Positions 8,894 through 19,080 of a stretch of 64,000 bases of DNA are shown here, one piece after another; the first letter of the stretch is position 1, and every line of letters begins with the position of its first letter. The DNA is from Pedobacter westerhofensis (lineage in GTDB: Bacteria > Bacteroidota > Bacteroidia > Sphingobacteriales > Sphingobacteriaceae), in the NCBI RefSeq assembly GCF_900182595.1, contig NZ_FXTN01000003.1:124001-188000 (forward strand), read 5' to 3'. The position numbers and the translations under genes were made by a program. Under the pieces are notes generated by a model that saw only the letters and a program-made list of their open reading frames with translations, did not search any database and had not been told where the DNA came from.

Positions 8894-10666
8894 TTAATGC
8901 TTATAATCTTCTGCATCTTTATAAAGCTTTTCAATGACATCCTTATTCTTCTCCAATATTACTTTACGCTTTAAACTTAATTTAGGGCTAAATTCACCGC
9001 CTTCAATACTCCATTCTTTAGCCAGCAAGACAAAACGCTTTACCTGTTCCCATTTACCAAATTCGACAGAGCCATTGATAATTTCCTGATTAAACTTTTC
9101 AATCACCTGAGGGTCCCTGATGATCTCTTCTTTGGATGTATAAGTGATCCCTTTGTGTTCACACCACAGTTTTAAAGCTGCAAAATTTGGAACGATCAGT
9201 GCGGACGGAAACTTACGGTTCTCTCCGAGCACCATGATTTGCTCGATCAGCGTAGATTCCTTATACTTATTCTCGAGGATCTGTGGTGCGATATATTTAC
9301 CGCCGGCGGTTTTGAAGATCTCTTTCTTCCGGTCGGTAATCTTCAGAAATCCGTCTCCCACCAGTTCCCCGATATCACCGGTGTGGAACCAGCCTTCCGC
9401 GTCGATGGTTTCAGCAGTGAGATCATCTCTCTTATAATAACCCTTCATCACATGAGCTCCTCTTGTAAGTACCTCTCCATCTTCTGCAATCTTCACCTCT
9501 ACACCAGCGATAGGGTGTCCCACAGTACCGAACATAATCTTATCAAGGTAGTTTGAACTGATAACGGGAGAGGTTTCTGTTAGTCCGTAGCCCTCGATTA
9601 CGCATAGGCCGGCTGCCCAGAAAATACGGGTCAGGCGTGGATTCAACGCAGCGCCCCCGGATACAATGATCACAATCTCCCCTCCAAGGGCTTCTCTCCA
9701 TTTGACGAAGACCAGCTTTCTTGCGATACTCAATTTAAAATGATAAAACCAGTCTTTCTCTGTTTCAAACTGCTCACCCAGTGCAAGCGCCCAGAAGAAA
9801 ATCTTTTTTTTCAGCCCGGTAAGTGCTTTCCCCTTCTCCATAATCTTATCATACACTTTTTCAAGTAATCTTGGAACGGTGCAAAAGACATTGGGCTTTA
9901 CAAACTGGATATCCGCAACAATCGTCTCCATACTTTCCGCATAATAAACAGCAACATCGCTGTAGATATACAGATAGATAATCATGCGTTCATAAACATG
10001 GCATAAGGGTAAAAAACTAAGGCCCTTTTTAACCCCGGGAGGTAACAGTATAGCAGAATTCTTAAAATTCATAATCAGGTTGGCATGTGTTAACATGACA
10101 CCCTTTGGCGTTCCTGTTGTACCTGAAGTATAAATCAGTGTCAGTATATCGCCGGTATCTACCGCAGCCCGGTAAGGTTCCAGGTCGGTTCCTGCATTGG
10201 CGGCACCGTCATTCAGGAGCTCCATCCAGTTTTCCGCTCCGGCAACATCTTCAAAAGTGAAGACTTTAACCGGCATCGTCATGCTGCTGATTACTGATTT
10301 CACTTTTTGGCAGAGAACTTCATCAGAAACAAAAAGAATGCTTACTTCGGCATCTTCAAGTATAAATTTGATATCGTGTTCAGGCAAAGTTGGATAAAGC
10401 GGAACCTGGTATGCACCAATCTGCGTAATGGCAAAATCAGTGATATTCCATTCCGGCCTGTTATGTGACATCACGGCTATCCGAGAACCTTTACCCGCAC
10501 CTAGCCTAATTAAACCTCTGCTGAGGCGATCTGCGGTATCACAAAATTCATGTGTGCTGTATTTCTTCCACACCCCTTTGATCTTGCCGCTGATGAATTC
10601 ATCTTTCGGAAATTTCTCTAAATTGTATTTGAGAAGATCAAATACTCTTGTTATGGTTTCGGGCAT
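8894..10666 (-). CDS. fadD: Long-chain acyl-CoA synthetase
   Basis: 590-aa AMP-forming ligase that activates fatty acids with ATP and CoA. Motifs in order: the adenylate P-loop LIYTSGTTGTPKGVMLTHAN (about 190), LPLCHVYER, the A5-type EGYGLTETSP, then the hinge region WFHTGDIGEL and ITDRKKEIFKTAGGKYIAP, which includes the conserved ADP-contacting Asp and the hinge. This matches the long-chain FadD/FAA subgroup. The ATG at 10666 (MPETITR) is preferred over an in-frame GTG 30 bp upstream because it gives the usual family N-terminus. It supplies acyl-CoA to the beta-oxidation operon, but it lies about 2.5 kb away behind a noncoding region and so is a separate unit. Confidence 0.9.
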   Translation of the reverse strand: MPETITRVFDLLKYNLEKFPKDEFISGKIKGVWKKYSTHEFCDTADRLSRGLIRLGAGKGSRIAVMSHNRPEWNITDFAITQIGAYQVPLYPTLPEHDIKFILEDAEVSILFVSDEVLCQKVKSVISSMTMPVKVFTFEDVAGAENWMELLNDGAANAGTDLEPYRAAVDTGDILTLIYTSGTTGTPKGVMLTHANLIMNFKNSAILLPPGVKKGLSFLPLCHVYERMIIYLYIYSDVAVYYAESMETIVADIQFVKPNVFCTVPRLLEKVYDKIMEKGKALTGLKKKIFFWALALGEQFETEKDWFYHFKLSIARKLVFVKWREALGGEIVIIVSGGAALNPRLTRIFWAAGLCVIEGYGLTETSPVISSNYLDKIMFGTVGHPIAGVEVKIAEDGEVLTRGAHVMKGYYKRDDLTAETIDAEGWFHTGDIGELVGDGFLKITDRKKEIFKTAGGKYIAPQILENKYKESTLIEQIMVLGENRKFPSALIVPNFAALKLWCEHKGITYTSKEEIIRDPQVIEKFNQEIINGSVEFGKWEQVKRFVLLAKEWSIEGGEFSPKLSLKRKVILEKNKDVIEKLYKDAEDYKH

Positions 10667-10959
10667 ACATTTAGATTTATATCGGTTATCATGCACCGGA
10701 ACCCACCTGAGTTTTCAGGCAGAAACTGATCCGGGGTGCAGGGATTATATCAAATCTAATAAATAAATCAGTGTAATGAAACCAATTTCAACTGAGAAAT
10801 AATTTCTTTCAGGTAATCAGCCACAGCTGTAAAAAACCTCCGTCAGTAACGCTAATTTATATATCTGAGATTGTTTTATTATCAAAAAATATTACCGTAT
10901 AAAGACAGACGGCATAATAATTGTTAAGAAGAAAATCATAAACAAACTTATCAAAACAT

Positions 10960-11445
10960 ATGAAAAAAGTATTTACTATACTTTGTTTAGCGTTCATCGC
11001 TACACTCGCGATCCATTCTACTTCAAAAGCTCAGGGCTATGACAATGCCATCGGTGGTCGTTTCGGCGCCGCTAACGGTGTAACTTTCAAAACCACACTT
11101 GGTGAAAACAAAATGCTGGACCTCATTGCCAACTTCAGATCTAATAACAACTATAAATATTTTAGGGTTACAGGTTTGTATGAAGTATATCTTCCTGTTA
11201 CCGATGCTCCCGGCCTGAACTGGTATTATGGTGGCGGTGCAAGTATTGGTTCTGTAAAATATGAATACGGACCTTACAACTCAAGCGATCTTTATCTTTC
11301 TGTAGACGGTGTACTGGGTTTAGACTATAAATTCAGAGATGCGCCGATCAACTTGTCCTTAGACTGGAAACCTGCAATTCAGCTGGCTCCTGATACTGAC
11401 TTTGATGCATCGGGAGTAGGACTTTCGCTGCGTTTTACTTTCTAA
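10960..11445 (+). CDS. Small outer membrane beta-barrel protein, function unknown
   Basis: 161-aa exported protein. The signal peptide (about residues 1-24, ending SKAQ) precedes a Gly/Tyr/Phe-rich beta pattern (YYGGGASIGSVKYEYG, LDYKFRDAPINLSLDWK). The protein ends in RFTF, with the terminal Phe typical of outer membrane barrels recognised by BamA. Length and pattern suit an eight-stranded barrel like those of many small Bacteroidota proteins. Nothing in the sequence gives a substrate. It is a single gene facing the M61 peptidase gene and shares a two-way terminator with it. Confidence 0.75.
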   Translation: MKKVFTILCLAFIATLAIHSTSKAQGYDNAIGGRFGAANGVTFKTTLGENKMLDLIANFRSNNNYKYFRVTGLYEVYLPVTDAPGLNWYYGGGASIGSVKYEYGPYNSSDLYLSVDGVLGLDYKFRDAPINLSLDWKPAIQLAPDTDFDASGVGLSLRFTF

Positions 11446-11479
11446 TCAAAGATCGCATAGCCGGATAATTTCTGGCTTC

Positions 11480-11558
11480 AAAAAAAGAGCACCTCTCCAT
11501 CAATGCTGCCTGCTGCTGAAATGCAGTGGAAAATATGATGGAGAGGTGCTCTTTTTTT
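11480..11558. terminator. Bidirectional rho-independent terminator
   Basis: Perfect 23-bp inverted repeat: 11480-11502 starts with seven A and continues GAGCACCTCTCCATCA, and 11536-11558 is its exact inverse ending in seven T. The loop is 33 nt. The A/T ends provide a U-run in both directions. It lies between two convergent genes (ends at 11445 and 11604) and can stop both transcripts. Confidence 0.92.
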
Positions 11559-11603
11559 AGGGTTATCCAATGCAGGAAGGTTTGTAATACGGCAGGTCAA
11601 AAG

Positions 11604-13400
11604 CTACTTCAGCGACATCCACTTCTTCAGCACATTGCGCTGACCTTCAGTAACACCTTCGGGTATGGATGGAACCAGGCTCACATTAGGATTCGCTCTC
11701 AGTGTAACCTTGATTTCCTTATCCAGGAAATCGCGTTTGATCTTAACCGTAATCACATCACCAACCTTTTTGCCTGCCAGGACTCCCATACCGTTCACAT
11801 TTGGTTCAGCATCAGCACCATCTATACTGATTACCTCATCATTCACATTCAGGCCGTCTTTCCAGGCACCAGAATCGCGTGAAACAGCAATGATACTCAC
11901 ATGTCCGTCCGATGCACGGGTAGCAATACCCAGATAAGGTAAATTCTTTCCTTCATTCTCATTCTGAACCTTTATACCGGCATATCCAAAATACTTCGCA
12001 TATTCAATAGGGTAAACACCATTTACGTACTTTTCCCAAAAATCGTTAAGGCTAATCCCGCTGATCTGCTCTGCCATCGCTTTAAACTCGGCATCGGTAT
12101 ATCCCCTGCCCTTCGCTTTACATTGCAGGTACATTGCTTTCATCACATCATCCAGACTTTTTACACTTTTTGTAGCATTGATAATTTCGAGATCCAGTAA
12201 CAGCCCGATCACCTCGCCCTTGTTGTAATAAGACACAGTTGAGTTGTTTGAGTTCTCGTTTGGCCTGTAGTATTTAATCCAGGCATCAAAACTGGATGCC
12301 GCCGCAGATTCAACTTTCGATCCCGGTGTATTGATGATGTTGGCAACCTTATTGATTAAAGATCCTGCAAACTCGTCGGGAGAACGGTATCCTGCGCGAA
12401 GCATAAATTTATTTTCATAGTAAGAAGTAAATCCTTCGGCGATCCATAAATTGGTTGTATAGTTTTCATTCTCATAATCAAAAGGACCAAGAGCAACAGG
12501 TCGCAGGCGCTTTACATTCCATAAGTGATGGTATTCATGTGCTACCAGGCCTAAAAAGCTTTTATAACCGGCGTCAGTAGCATAACTGTCTCTGGCCACA
12601 CCAAGCACAGTTGAATTTAAATGTTCCAGTCCGCCGCTGCCTTTTGACAAGTTGTGGACGATGAAAGTATAGTGCTGATTTGGATTTTCTCCGTACAAGG
12701 CTGTAGCCTCCTCCACGATCTTTGGCATATCTACCTTCAGGCGTTCCGGATCATACTTACCGCCACCATACATTGCAACGGTATGCTTTACACCTGCTGC
12801 CATAAACTCGAAAATTTCCTGATTACCAACTTCTATAGGGCTGTCAAACAGGATATCAAAGTTTTTTGCCATATAAGTAAAAGGTTGCCCGGCTACAGGC
12901 TCCAAACCGGTAGAAACCTTTTCCCAGCCTTTAAAAGGGATAATCTTTACGGTACTGGATGCAGACAGCTGGTTATCCGGGTACATGAATACTCCGGTAG
13001 GAAATATGAAAGCATGACTGGCATCAACAAACGGCGTACGTACCGACACTTCGAATGAATATACACTGTAATTGATTTTCAGGGAATTTGATTTATTGCT
13101 GTATATCCTCCAGGTATTCTTTTTCACCTTTTCCACTTTCAGGGACGTATTACCTGCTGTTGCTGAAACATCCTCTACATTTTTAGCAAATTCCCTGATC
13201 AGGTATGATCCTGGTGTCCAGACAGGCATTTTAACATCGACATATGGTTTAGACAGGCCCGAAACGTTCATTTCAATTTCAGCATAGTGGGTTTGCGGCT
13301 CTTTGAAGCTTACCACATAACTAATTTTAACCTGTGACTTGGCAGCCAGAAAGGGAAGGCCGCAAATCATTAACATCATTGCCAATTTTTTGATATTCAT
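11604..13400 (-). CDS. M61-family glycyl aminopeptidase-like protease with PDZ domain
   Basis: 598-aa exported metallopeptidase of the M61 family. A signal peptide (residues 1-22, ending AAKSQ) is followed by an N-terminal beta domain. The zinc site is VAHEYHHLWNVKRLRP (HExxH near residue 288), with a downstream glutamate in WIAEGFTSYYEN as third ligand. A C-terminal PDZ domain (about 475-570; LPYLGIATRASDGHVSI, NDEVISIDGADAE) follows, as in Sphingomonas glycyl aminopeptidase. The family trims N-terminal Gly/Ala residues from peptides. Location is likely periplasm or outer membrane. It is monocistronic, with a TAAATTTG promoter box just upstream. The substrate is unknown. Confidence 0.9.
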   Translation of the reverse strand: MNIKKLAMMLMICGLPFLAAKSQVKISYVVSFKEPQTHYAEIEMNVSGLSKPYVDVKMPVWTPGSYLIREFAKNVEDVSATAGNTSLKVEKVKKNTWRIYSNKSNSLKINYSVYSFEVSVRTPFVDASHAFIFPTGVFMYPDNQLSASSTVKIIPFKGWEKVSTGLEPVAGQPFTYMAKNFDILFDSPIEVGNQEIFEFMAAGVKHTVAMYGGGKYDPERLKVDMPKIVEEATALYGENPNQHYTFIVHNLSKGSGGLEHLNSTVLGVARDSYATDAGYKSFLGLVAHEYHHLWNVKRLRPVALGPFDYENENYTTNLWIAEGFTSYYENKFMLRAGYRSPDEFAGSLINKVANIINTPGSKVESAAASSFDAWIKYYRPNENSNNSTVSYYNKGEVIGLLLDLEIINATKSVKSLDDVMKAMYLQCKAKGRGYTDAEFKAMAEQISGISLNDFWEKYVNGVYPIEYAKYFGYAGIKVQNENEGKNLPYLGIATRASDGHVSIIAVSRDSGAWKDGLNVNDEVISIDGADAEPNVNGMGVLAGKKVGDVITVKIKRDFLDKEIKVTLRANPNVSLVPSIPEGVTEGQRNVLKKWMSLK

Positions 13401-13414
13401 ATATTTTTTTTGGG

Positions 13415-13422
13415 CAAATTTA
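13415..13422 (-). promoter_or_regulatory. -7 promoter box of the M61 peptidase gene
   Basis: TAAATTTG on the minus strand, ending 14 nt before the ATG at 13400, so the leader is predicted to be under 10 nt. No clear -33 TTTG at the standard distance. Confidence 0.4.
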
Positions 13423-13506
13423 GAACATCTGTAATGTGATGATGGTTAAAATAATGATTTAGCTGTAACATCCTTAATACAAGTAGCGTTCGAGAACTAA
13501 TTTGAA

Positions 13507-13514
13507 TATTTTTG
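13507..13514 (+). promoter_or_regulatory. -7 promoter box of the RND efflux operon
   Basis: TATTTTTG, about 29 nt before the ATG at 13544. It fits the TAnnTTTG consensus; the -33 element is not obvious. No palindrome suggesting a TetR/MarR operator was seen, and no regulator gene is adjacent. Confidence 0.4.
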
Positions 13515-13543
13515 TTTTCACTTAACCGCTCCCATAACCTTAT

Positions 13544-14614
13544 ATGAAACTGAAATACGTCGTTTATACCCTTCTTTTTGTAGGGATTGTTTATCTTGTT
13601 TATCACCGTATCGCTGCTAACAAGAAGCTGGAAGGCCCGGCTGCCGGAGCTGGTGCAAAAGGTGGCAAAACACAAAGTTTCGCTGTAAACGGCATTATCA
13701 TCAAACCAGCTTCATTCGCTACCAACCTCGATGTAACAGGAACGATCGAAGCCAATGAATCTGTTGCCCTGCAGAGCGAGGTATCAGGATTGGTGACGGG
13801 GATCTTTTTTAAAGAAGGCAGTACTGTGACCAAAGGAAGCGTACTCGTAAAAATCAACGACCGTGACATTCAGGCGCAGTTACAGGAAGCACTTACCAAA
13901 CAAAATCTATCGGCCAGCAATGAAAACCGTGCGAAACAGCTGCTTGCGAAAGGCGCGATCAGCCAGGAAGAATATGATGCTGCACTTGCAGATCTGAAGT
14001 CACTGAAAGCACAGGGGCAACTGATCCGGGCACAGCTGGCAAAAACTTCGATTATCGCACCTTTCAGTGGAAAAATCGGACTGCGTTCAATCTCTGTGGG
14101 CGTATATATTACGCCAACAACAGTTATTGCAAATCTGCTAAACACCAACCCTGTAAAAATTAATTTCTCCGTGCCTGAGAAATACATGGGGCAGATCAAA
14201 ATGAATTCAAGCATTACCTTTCGGACGGACGCCTCAAGTCAGATTTATACCGGGAAAGTTTTTGCTATTGAACCAGGCATCAATGCCCAAACCAGGACGC
14301 TGCAGATCAAAGCACTGGCACAAAACAGCAACAATGAACTGCTCCCCGGTTCATTCGCCAAGGTGTCGCTTGTACTCAGCAATGTAGAAGATGCAATTCT
14401 TGTTCCCAATGAAGCTATCATTCCTGTATTGAAAGGTAAAACTGTATTTATCAGCAAAAATGGAAAGGCCAAACAGGTTGAGGTTCATTCCGGTACGCGT
14501 ACCGAAGAGAGCATTGTGATTACTTCTGGGCTGGCGTCAGGTGATACCGTATTAACTACGGGTGCAATGAGCCTTAAAGAGGATGCACCAGTAAAAGTAT
14601 CTGTGGTTAAATAA
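13544..14614 (+). CDS. RND efflux periplasmic adaptor (membrane fusion protein)
   Basis: 356-aa HlyD/AcrA-type adaptor. An N-terminal membrane anchor (residues 4-21, VVYTLLFVGIVYLVYHRI) is followed by the lipoyl/barrel-sandwich half-motif VSGLVTGIFFKEGSTVTKG, a helical hairpin rich in Ala/Gln/Leu (about 105-160), the second lipoyl half (TSIIAPFSGKIGLRSISVGVYI), a beta-barrel, and the membrane-proximal domain. It links the inner-membrane pump to the outer-membrane channel and is the first gene of a three-gene operon, 13 bp before the pump gene. No lipobox is visible, so anchoring is by the N-terminal helix. The cargo cannot be read from sequence. Confidence 0.9.
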   Translation: MKLKYVVYTLLFVGIVYLVYHRIAANKKLEGPAAGAGAKGGKTQSFAVNGIIIKPASFATNLDVTGTIEANESVALQSEVSGLVTGIFFKEGSTVTKGSVLVKINDRDIQAQLQEALTKQNLSASNENRAKQLLAKGAISQEEYDAALADLKSLKAQGQLIRAQLAKTSIIAPFSGKIGLRSISVGVYITPTTVIANLLNTNPVKINFSVPEKYMGQIKMNSSITFRTDASSQIYTGKVFAIEPGINAQTRTLQIKALAQNSNNELLPGSFAKVSLVLSNVEDAILVPNEAIIPVLKGKTVFISKNGKAKQVEVHSGTRTEESIVITSGLASGDTVLTTGAMSLKEDAPVKVSVVK

Positions 14615-14627
14615 TAAACATACCAAA

Positions 14628-17600
14628 ATGAGTATATCAACCACCAGTATAAAAAGACCTGTTCTTGCAATAGTGATGAACCTGATGATCCTGCTCTTTG
14701 GAGTAATCGGGTACACCTTTCTTGGTGTCAGGGAATTCCCGAATATAGATCCGACAGTAGTGTCTGTACGTACCTCGTATCCCGGAGCCAATTCAGATAT
14801 CATTGAGTCCCAAATTACGGAGCCACTGGAGAAATCCATTAACGGAATTGACGGGATCAGGAACATGACCTCATCCAGTAACCAGGGAAGCAGTAACATT
14901 ACCATTGAGTTTAACCTTGATAAGAATATTGAGGAGGCCGCAAATGATGTGCGCGATAAAGTGTCGCAGGCTGCAAGGAGCTTACCCAAGGATATCGATG
15001 GAAACCCTGTAGTGAGTAAAGCGGATGCCAATTCAGACCCGATCATTACCATGACGGTGCAGAGCGATAAAAGAAATGCGCTTGAACTGAGTGATTACGC
15101 TGAAAACGTAATCGCAGAGCGGATCCAGACCATTGCAGGTGTAAGTGGTGTGCAGATCCAGGGACAGAAAAAATATTCTATGCGTATCCGTATAGACCCG
15201 AACAAACTTGCGGCTTATGGCCTGACTTCACAGGATATCGTAACGGCTCTGGATAACGAAAATGTGGAGCTTCCTTCCGGTAAGATCACAGGTGCCAGTA
15301 CTGAGCTCACCGTGAAAACCCTCGGAAAACTCACCAATGAAGAGCAGTTCAACAACCTGATCCTGAAAAATGATGTGAACAATGTTATCAAACTCAAAGA
15401 TGTAGGTTATGCAGAGCTTGGTCCTGAAAATGAAGAAACTATATTGAGGGAGTCGGCAAGGCCGATGGTGTCCGTGGCACTGATTCCATTGCCTGGAGCA
15501 AATTACCTGGAGATTTCCAAGGAATTTGACAAAAGGTTTGAGCAGCTGAAGAAAGATATTCCAAAGGATATGCAGTTAAACATATCACTGGATAACAGCA
15601 GATTTATCAAAACCTCTGTGACAGAGGTTGCGGAAACAATCATTTTGTCACTTGTACTCGTAATTATTATCATTTACCTGTTTTTCCGCGACTGGGCAAT
15701 TGCTGTTCGGCCTTTGATTGATATTCCGGTATCACTGGTATTCACATTCTTTATCATGTACGTCTGTGGATTTTCCATCAACGTACTCAGCTTACTGGCT
15801 ATCGTACTTGCAACAGGTCTGGTAGTAGATGACGGGATCGTGGTCACAGAGAATATCTTTAAAAAGGTAGAGGAAGGTTATTCTCCCTTTGAAGCAGCCA
15901 TCAAGGGTTCGAATGAGATCTTTTTTGCGGTTATCTCCATCTCCATTACCCTTGCCGCGGTATTTTTACCGGTAGTATTCCTGCAGGGGTTTGTCGGGCG
16001 GTTGTTCCGGGAGTTCGGGATTGTTATTGGCGCTGCCGTGCTGATTTCGGCATTTGTATCGCTGACGCTTACACCAATGCTGAATGCCTACCTGATGAAA
16101 AGCACCGGGCATACCAAATCACGCTTTTACAACTGGTCTGAGCCTTACTTTGTGGCGCTTAACGATAACTATGCGGAGAACCTGGATAAATTCCTGAATA
16201 AGAAATGGCTGGCTATTCCCATTATCGTGGTCTGCGTAGGCCTGATTGTATTGTTCTGGAAGATCCTGCCAAAAGAAACAGCGCCATATGACGACAGGAG
16301 CCTGATCAATATGAATATCACTACGCCTGAAGGATCATCATTTGATTATACGGATGCATTTATGATGAAGATCAGCAAGATGATCCAGGATTCTGTTCCT
16401 GAGAAAGCCGTACTGATCACCATCAGTTCACCAAGTTTTGGGGGTTCAGGCTCCGTCAACAGCGGGATTATCAGGATGGGGCTTACCCCTCCGGATGAAC
16501 GCGGGCGCTCTCAGGAGGAGATTGCCGCGCAGCTGACCAGGATCACTAAGAAATATTCCGAAGGAAAAGTTGTAGTCACCCAACAGCCAACGATCTCCGT
16601 AGGCCGGCGCGGGGGTTTACCCATCAGTTATATCATCCAGGCACAAAACTTTGAAAAGCTAAGAGAGAAAGTCCCGCTGTTTATGGATGAGGTAAGCAAA
16701 GATCCTACATTTACAGTTTCAGATGTAAATCTCAAGTTCAACAAACCGGAGATCAATCTGACTATTGATCGTGACAAGGCCAAAAACCTGGGTGTTTCGG
16801 TTTCTGCTATTGCACAAACGCTGCAGCTGGGCCTCAGTGGTCAGCGTTTCTCCTACTTTTTTATGAACGGGAAACAGTACCAGGTAATCGGCCAGTTTGA
16901 CCGCGGCAACCGTAAGGACCCGCTGGACCTCAGTTCTGTGTATGTACGTAGTGATAAGGGAGAGCTGATCCAGATTGATAACCTTGTTTCTGCAAAGGAA
17001 GAAAGCAGTCCGCCCCAGTTATTCAGAAATAACCGTTTTACAGCAGCTACAGTATCTGCCGGTTTATCACCTGGCAAAAGTATTGGTGACGGAATTGAAG
17101 CCATGGACAGGATTAGTGCAAAAGTTCTGGACGAAACATTCTCTACCGACCTCAGTGGTGAATCCCGGGATTTTAAAGAAAGTTCTTCCAATACCCTGTT
17201 TGCCTTCGGCCTGGCATTATTGCTGGTCTACCTGATCCTTTCAGCACAGTTTGAGAGTTTCAAAGATCCTGTAATTATCATTCTTACCGTACCAATGGCC
17301 GTTGCGGGAGCCTTTTTATCGCTTTGGTTATTTGGACAGAGCTGGAATATATTCAGCCAGATCGGTACGATTATGCTGATCGGACTGGTAACTAAAAACG
17401 GTATCCTGATCGTGGAGTTTGCAAATCAGTTGAAAGAAGAAGGGAAAAATGTACATGACGCCATCAGAGAAGCCTCGGTTTCACGCTTGAGACCAATCTT
17501 GATGACCAGTCTGGCTATCGCCATCGGCGCATTGCCTATTGCTATGGCCCTGGGTGCTGCTGCAAAAAGCCGGATGGGTATGGGTATCGTGATCGTGGGC

Positions 17601-17738
17601 GGAACAACATTCTCCCTGGTACTTACACTTTTCGTGATCCCTTCCATCTATTCCTACTGGTCTAAAGAACATAAAGCAAATACTGAACTGGAAAGATCTC
17701 TTGAAGCAGCATTGGCTGAAGAAACTGCTACAGCCTAA
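14628..17738 (+). CDS. RND efflux pump, HAE1/AcrB type
   Basis: 1036-aa proton-driven inner membrane transporter. The first helix is near residues 10-30 and leads into the pore/porter domain. The paired Asp needed for proton relay is present in TM4 (LATGLVVDDGIVVTENIF, about residue 400). The two homologous halves each have six predicted helices, and the second half shows QSWNIFSQIGTIMLIGLVTKNGILIVEFAN and RLRPILMTSLAIAIGALPIA. The length fits HAE1 drug pumps, not the heavy-metal (CusA) group, whose TM4 motif differs. Substrates are probably hydrophobic or amphiphilic compounds; this is inferred from the subfamily only. Confidence 0.93.
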   Translation: MSISTTSIKRPVLAIVMNLMILLFGVIGYTFLGVREFPNIDPTVVSVRTSYPGANSDIIESQITEPLEKSINGIDGIRNMTSSSNQGSSNITIEFNLDKNIEEAANDVRDKVSQAARSLPKDIDGNPVVSKADANSDPIITMTVQSDKRNALELSDYAENVIAERIQTIAGVSGVQIQGQKKYSMRIRIDPNKLAAYGLTSQDIVTALDNENVELPSGKITGASTELTVKTLGKLTNEEQFNNLILKNDVNNVIKLKDVGYAELGPENEETILRESARPMVSVALIPLPGANYLEISKEFDKRFEQLKKDIPKDMQLNISLDNSRFIKTSVTEVAETIILSLVLVIIIIYLFFRDWAIAVRPLIDIPVSLVFTFFIMYVCGFSINVLSLLAIVLATGLVVDDGIVVTENIFKKVEEGYSPFEAAIKGSNEIFFAVISISITLAAVFLPVVFLQGFVGRLFREFGIVIGAAVLISAFVSLTLTPMLNAYLMKSTGHTKSRFYNWSEPYFVALNDNYAENLDKFLNKKWLAIPIIVVCVGLIVLFWKILPKETAPYDDRSLINMNITTPEGSSFDYTDAFMMKISKMIQDSVPEKAVLITISSPSFGGSGSVNSGIIRMGLTPPDERGRSQEEIAAQLTRITKKYSEGKVVVTQQPTISVGRRGGLPISYIIQAQNFEKLREKVPLFMDEVSKDPTFTVSDVNLKFNKPEINLTIDRDKAKNLGVSVSAIAQTLQLGLSGQRFSYFFMNGKQYQVIGQFDRGNRKDPLDLSSVYVRSDKGELIQIDNLVSAKEESSPPQLFRNNRFTAATVSAGLSPGKSIGDGIEAMDRISAKVLDETFSTDLSGESRDFKESSSNTLFAFGLALLLVYLILSAQFESFKDPVIIILTVPMAVAGAFLSLWLFGQSWNIFSQIGTIMLIGLVTKNGILIVEFANQLKEEGKNVHDAIREASVSRLRPILMTSLAIAIGALPIAMALGAAAKSRMGMGIVIVGGTTFSLVLTLFVIPSIYSYWSKEHKANTELERSLEAALAEETATA

Positions 17739-17749
17739 ATTACAGACAA

Positions 17750-19063
17750 ATGAACAAACATTTATTTTATTCGTTAGCCGTATTGATTTCCTGCTGTACA
17801 CAAATGGTGAAGGGACAAGACACGCTTCGCCTTGAAGAGGCCATCAGCACTGCGTTAAAGAACAACTACGATATCCGACTGGTGGCAAACCAGATTACTA
17901 TAGCCAAAAACAACGCTAATCTGGGAAACGCTGGTATGCTGCCAACACTGGGAGGTACCTTTAGTGATGGGGGGAGCAGGCAAAATACCAGGCAAACACG
18001 CTCTACCGGTGCACAGGTAAATGCCGACGGTGTTCGTAATACGAATATGAGTTATGGCGCGGCACTGGACTGGACAATTTTTGACGGTTTGCAGATGTTT
18101 ACCAATTATGCCCGCCTTAAGGAACTGCAGAAACAAGGTGAAGCCAATGCCAAATCAACGATTTTAAGTACGATATCGAATGTTGTATCGTCATACTATG
18201 CTGTGGTAAGACAGCAGAAGCTAGTGCGTGCTACCGACAGTGCAATGAAAATTTCCCGCCTCAGGGTGGTCATAGCCGAGAACAAACTACAGATCGGAAG
18301 AGGATCCAAACTGGATGTGGTAACCGCAAAAGTGGATTACAATACTGATACTACAACTTATCTTCAGCAAAAGAACCTGTTAAATACGTCAAAAATCACG
18401 CTGAACCAGTGGATGGCCAGAGACCTGAATATCACCTTCGCCGTAGATGAAAAAGTAGACATTGAAAGCAACCTCAAGCTCGCTGATCTGGAAGCGCTGA
18501 CGATGGAGATGAATCCCGACCTGCAGTATGCGATGATCAGCAAAAGACTGGCAGACCTGAACCTGAAAGCAGTAAAAGGTCAGCGTTACCCGGTTGTAGG
18601 CCTTAACGGAGGTTATCAATATTCGCAAAGTAACAGTCCCACAGGATTTACCACCACACAGCGCGCCAAAGGATTTACCTATGGACTGACGGCCGACATC
18701 AATGTTTTTAACGGATTTCTGCAGCGCCAGAATGAGCGAAATGCAAAGGTAGAGATCAGCAGCTCAGCACTTACGCTTGAAAAAACAAAGCAGGATGTAA
18801 AAGCCCTGCTGATATCAACCTATCAGAATTACCTCACCAATCTTGACTTGCTGAAAGTGGAAACCGGCAATGTAGACCTGGCTAAAGAAAATCTGGAAAT
18901 CACTTTTGAAAAATACCGGCTGGGAAGTATCAGTCCGCTGGAATTGCGTGAAGCGCAAAGAAACTCCATTGATGCGATCATCCGTTTTCTGGATGCACAG
19001 TATCAGGCTAAACTGACAGAAATCAATCTTAAAGAGGTTAGCGGCACATTAAAAGTTCAATAA
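17750..19063 (+). CDS. TolC-family outer membrane efflux channel
   Basis: 437-aa TolC-like protein, third gene of the RND operon, 11 bp after the pump gene. A signal peptide ends near residue 22 (MVKGQ). Two repeats of long helices and short beta strands are typical of the family: LRLEEAISTALKNNYDIRLVANQ opens the first and LADLEALTMEMNPDLQYAMISKRLADLNLK opens the second. The conserved end LEITFEKYRLGSISPLELREAQRN matches TolC family helix H8. It completes the tripartite pump. Confidence 0.92.
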   Translation: MNKHLFYSLAVLISCCTQMVKGQDTLRLEEAISTALKNNYDIRLVANQITIAKNNANLGNAGMLPTLGGTFSDGGSRQNTRQTRSTGAQVNADGVRNTNMSYGAALDWTIFDGLQMFTNYARLKELQKQGEANAKSTILSTISNVVSSYYAVVRQQKLVRATDSAMKISRLRVVIAENKLQIGRGSKLDVVTAKVDYNTDTTTYLQQKNLLNTSKITLNQWMARDLNITFAVDEKVDIESNLKLADLEALTMEMNPDLQYAMISKRLADLNLKAVKGQRYPVVGLNGGYQYSQSNSPTGFTTTQRAKGFTYGLTADINVFNGFLQRQNERNAKVEISSSALTLEKTKQDVKALLISTYQNYLTNLDLLKVETGNVDLAKENLEITFEKYRLGSISPLELREAQRNSIDAIIRFLDAQYQAKLTEINLKEVSGTLKVQ

Positions 19064-19069
19064 AGTCGT

Positions 19070-19077
19070 TACTTTTG
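19070..19077 (+). promoter_or_regulatory. -7 promoter box immediately before the BadF-type kinase gene
   Basis: TACTTTTG, ending 3 nt before the ATG at 19081. The expected start of transcription falls on or just after the start codon, giving a leaderless mRNA. It overlaps an in-frame TTG at 19075, which is therefore unlikely to be the true start. Confidence 0.45.
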
Positions 19078-19080
19078 TAT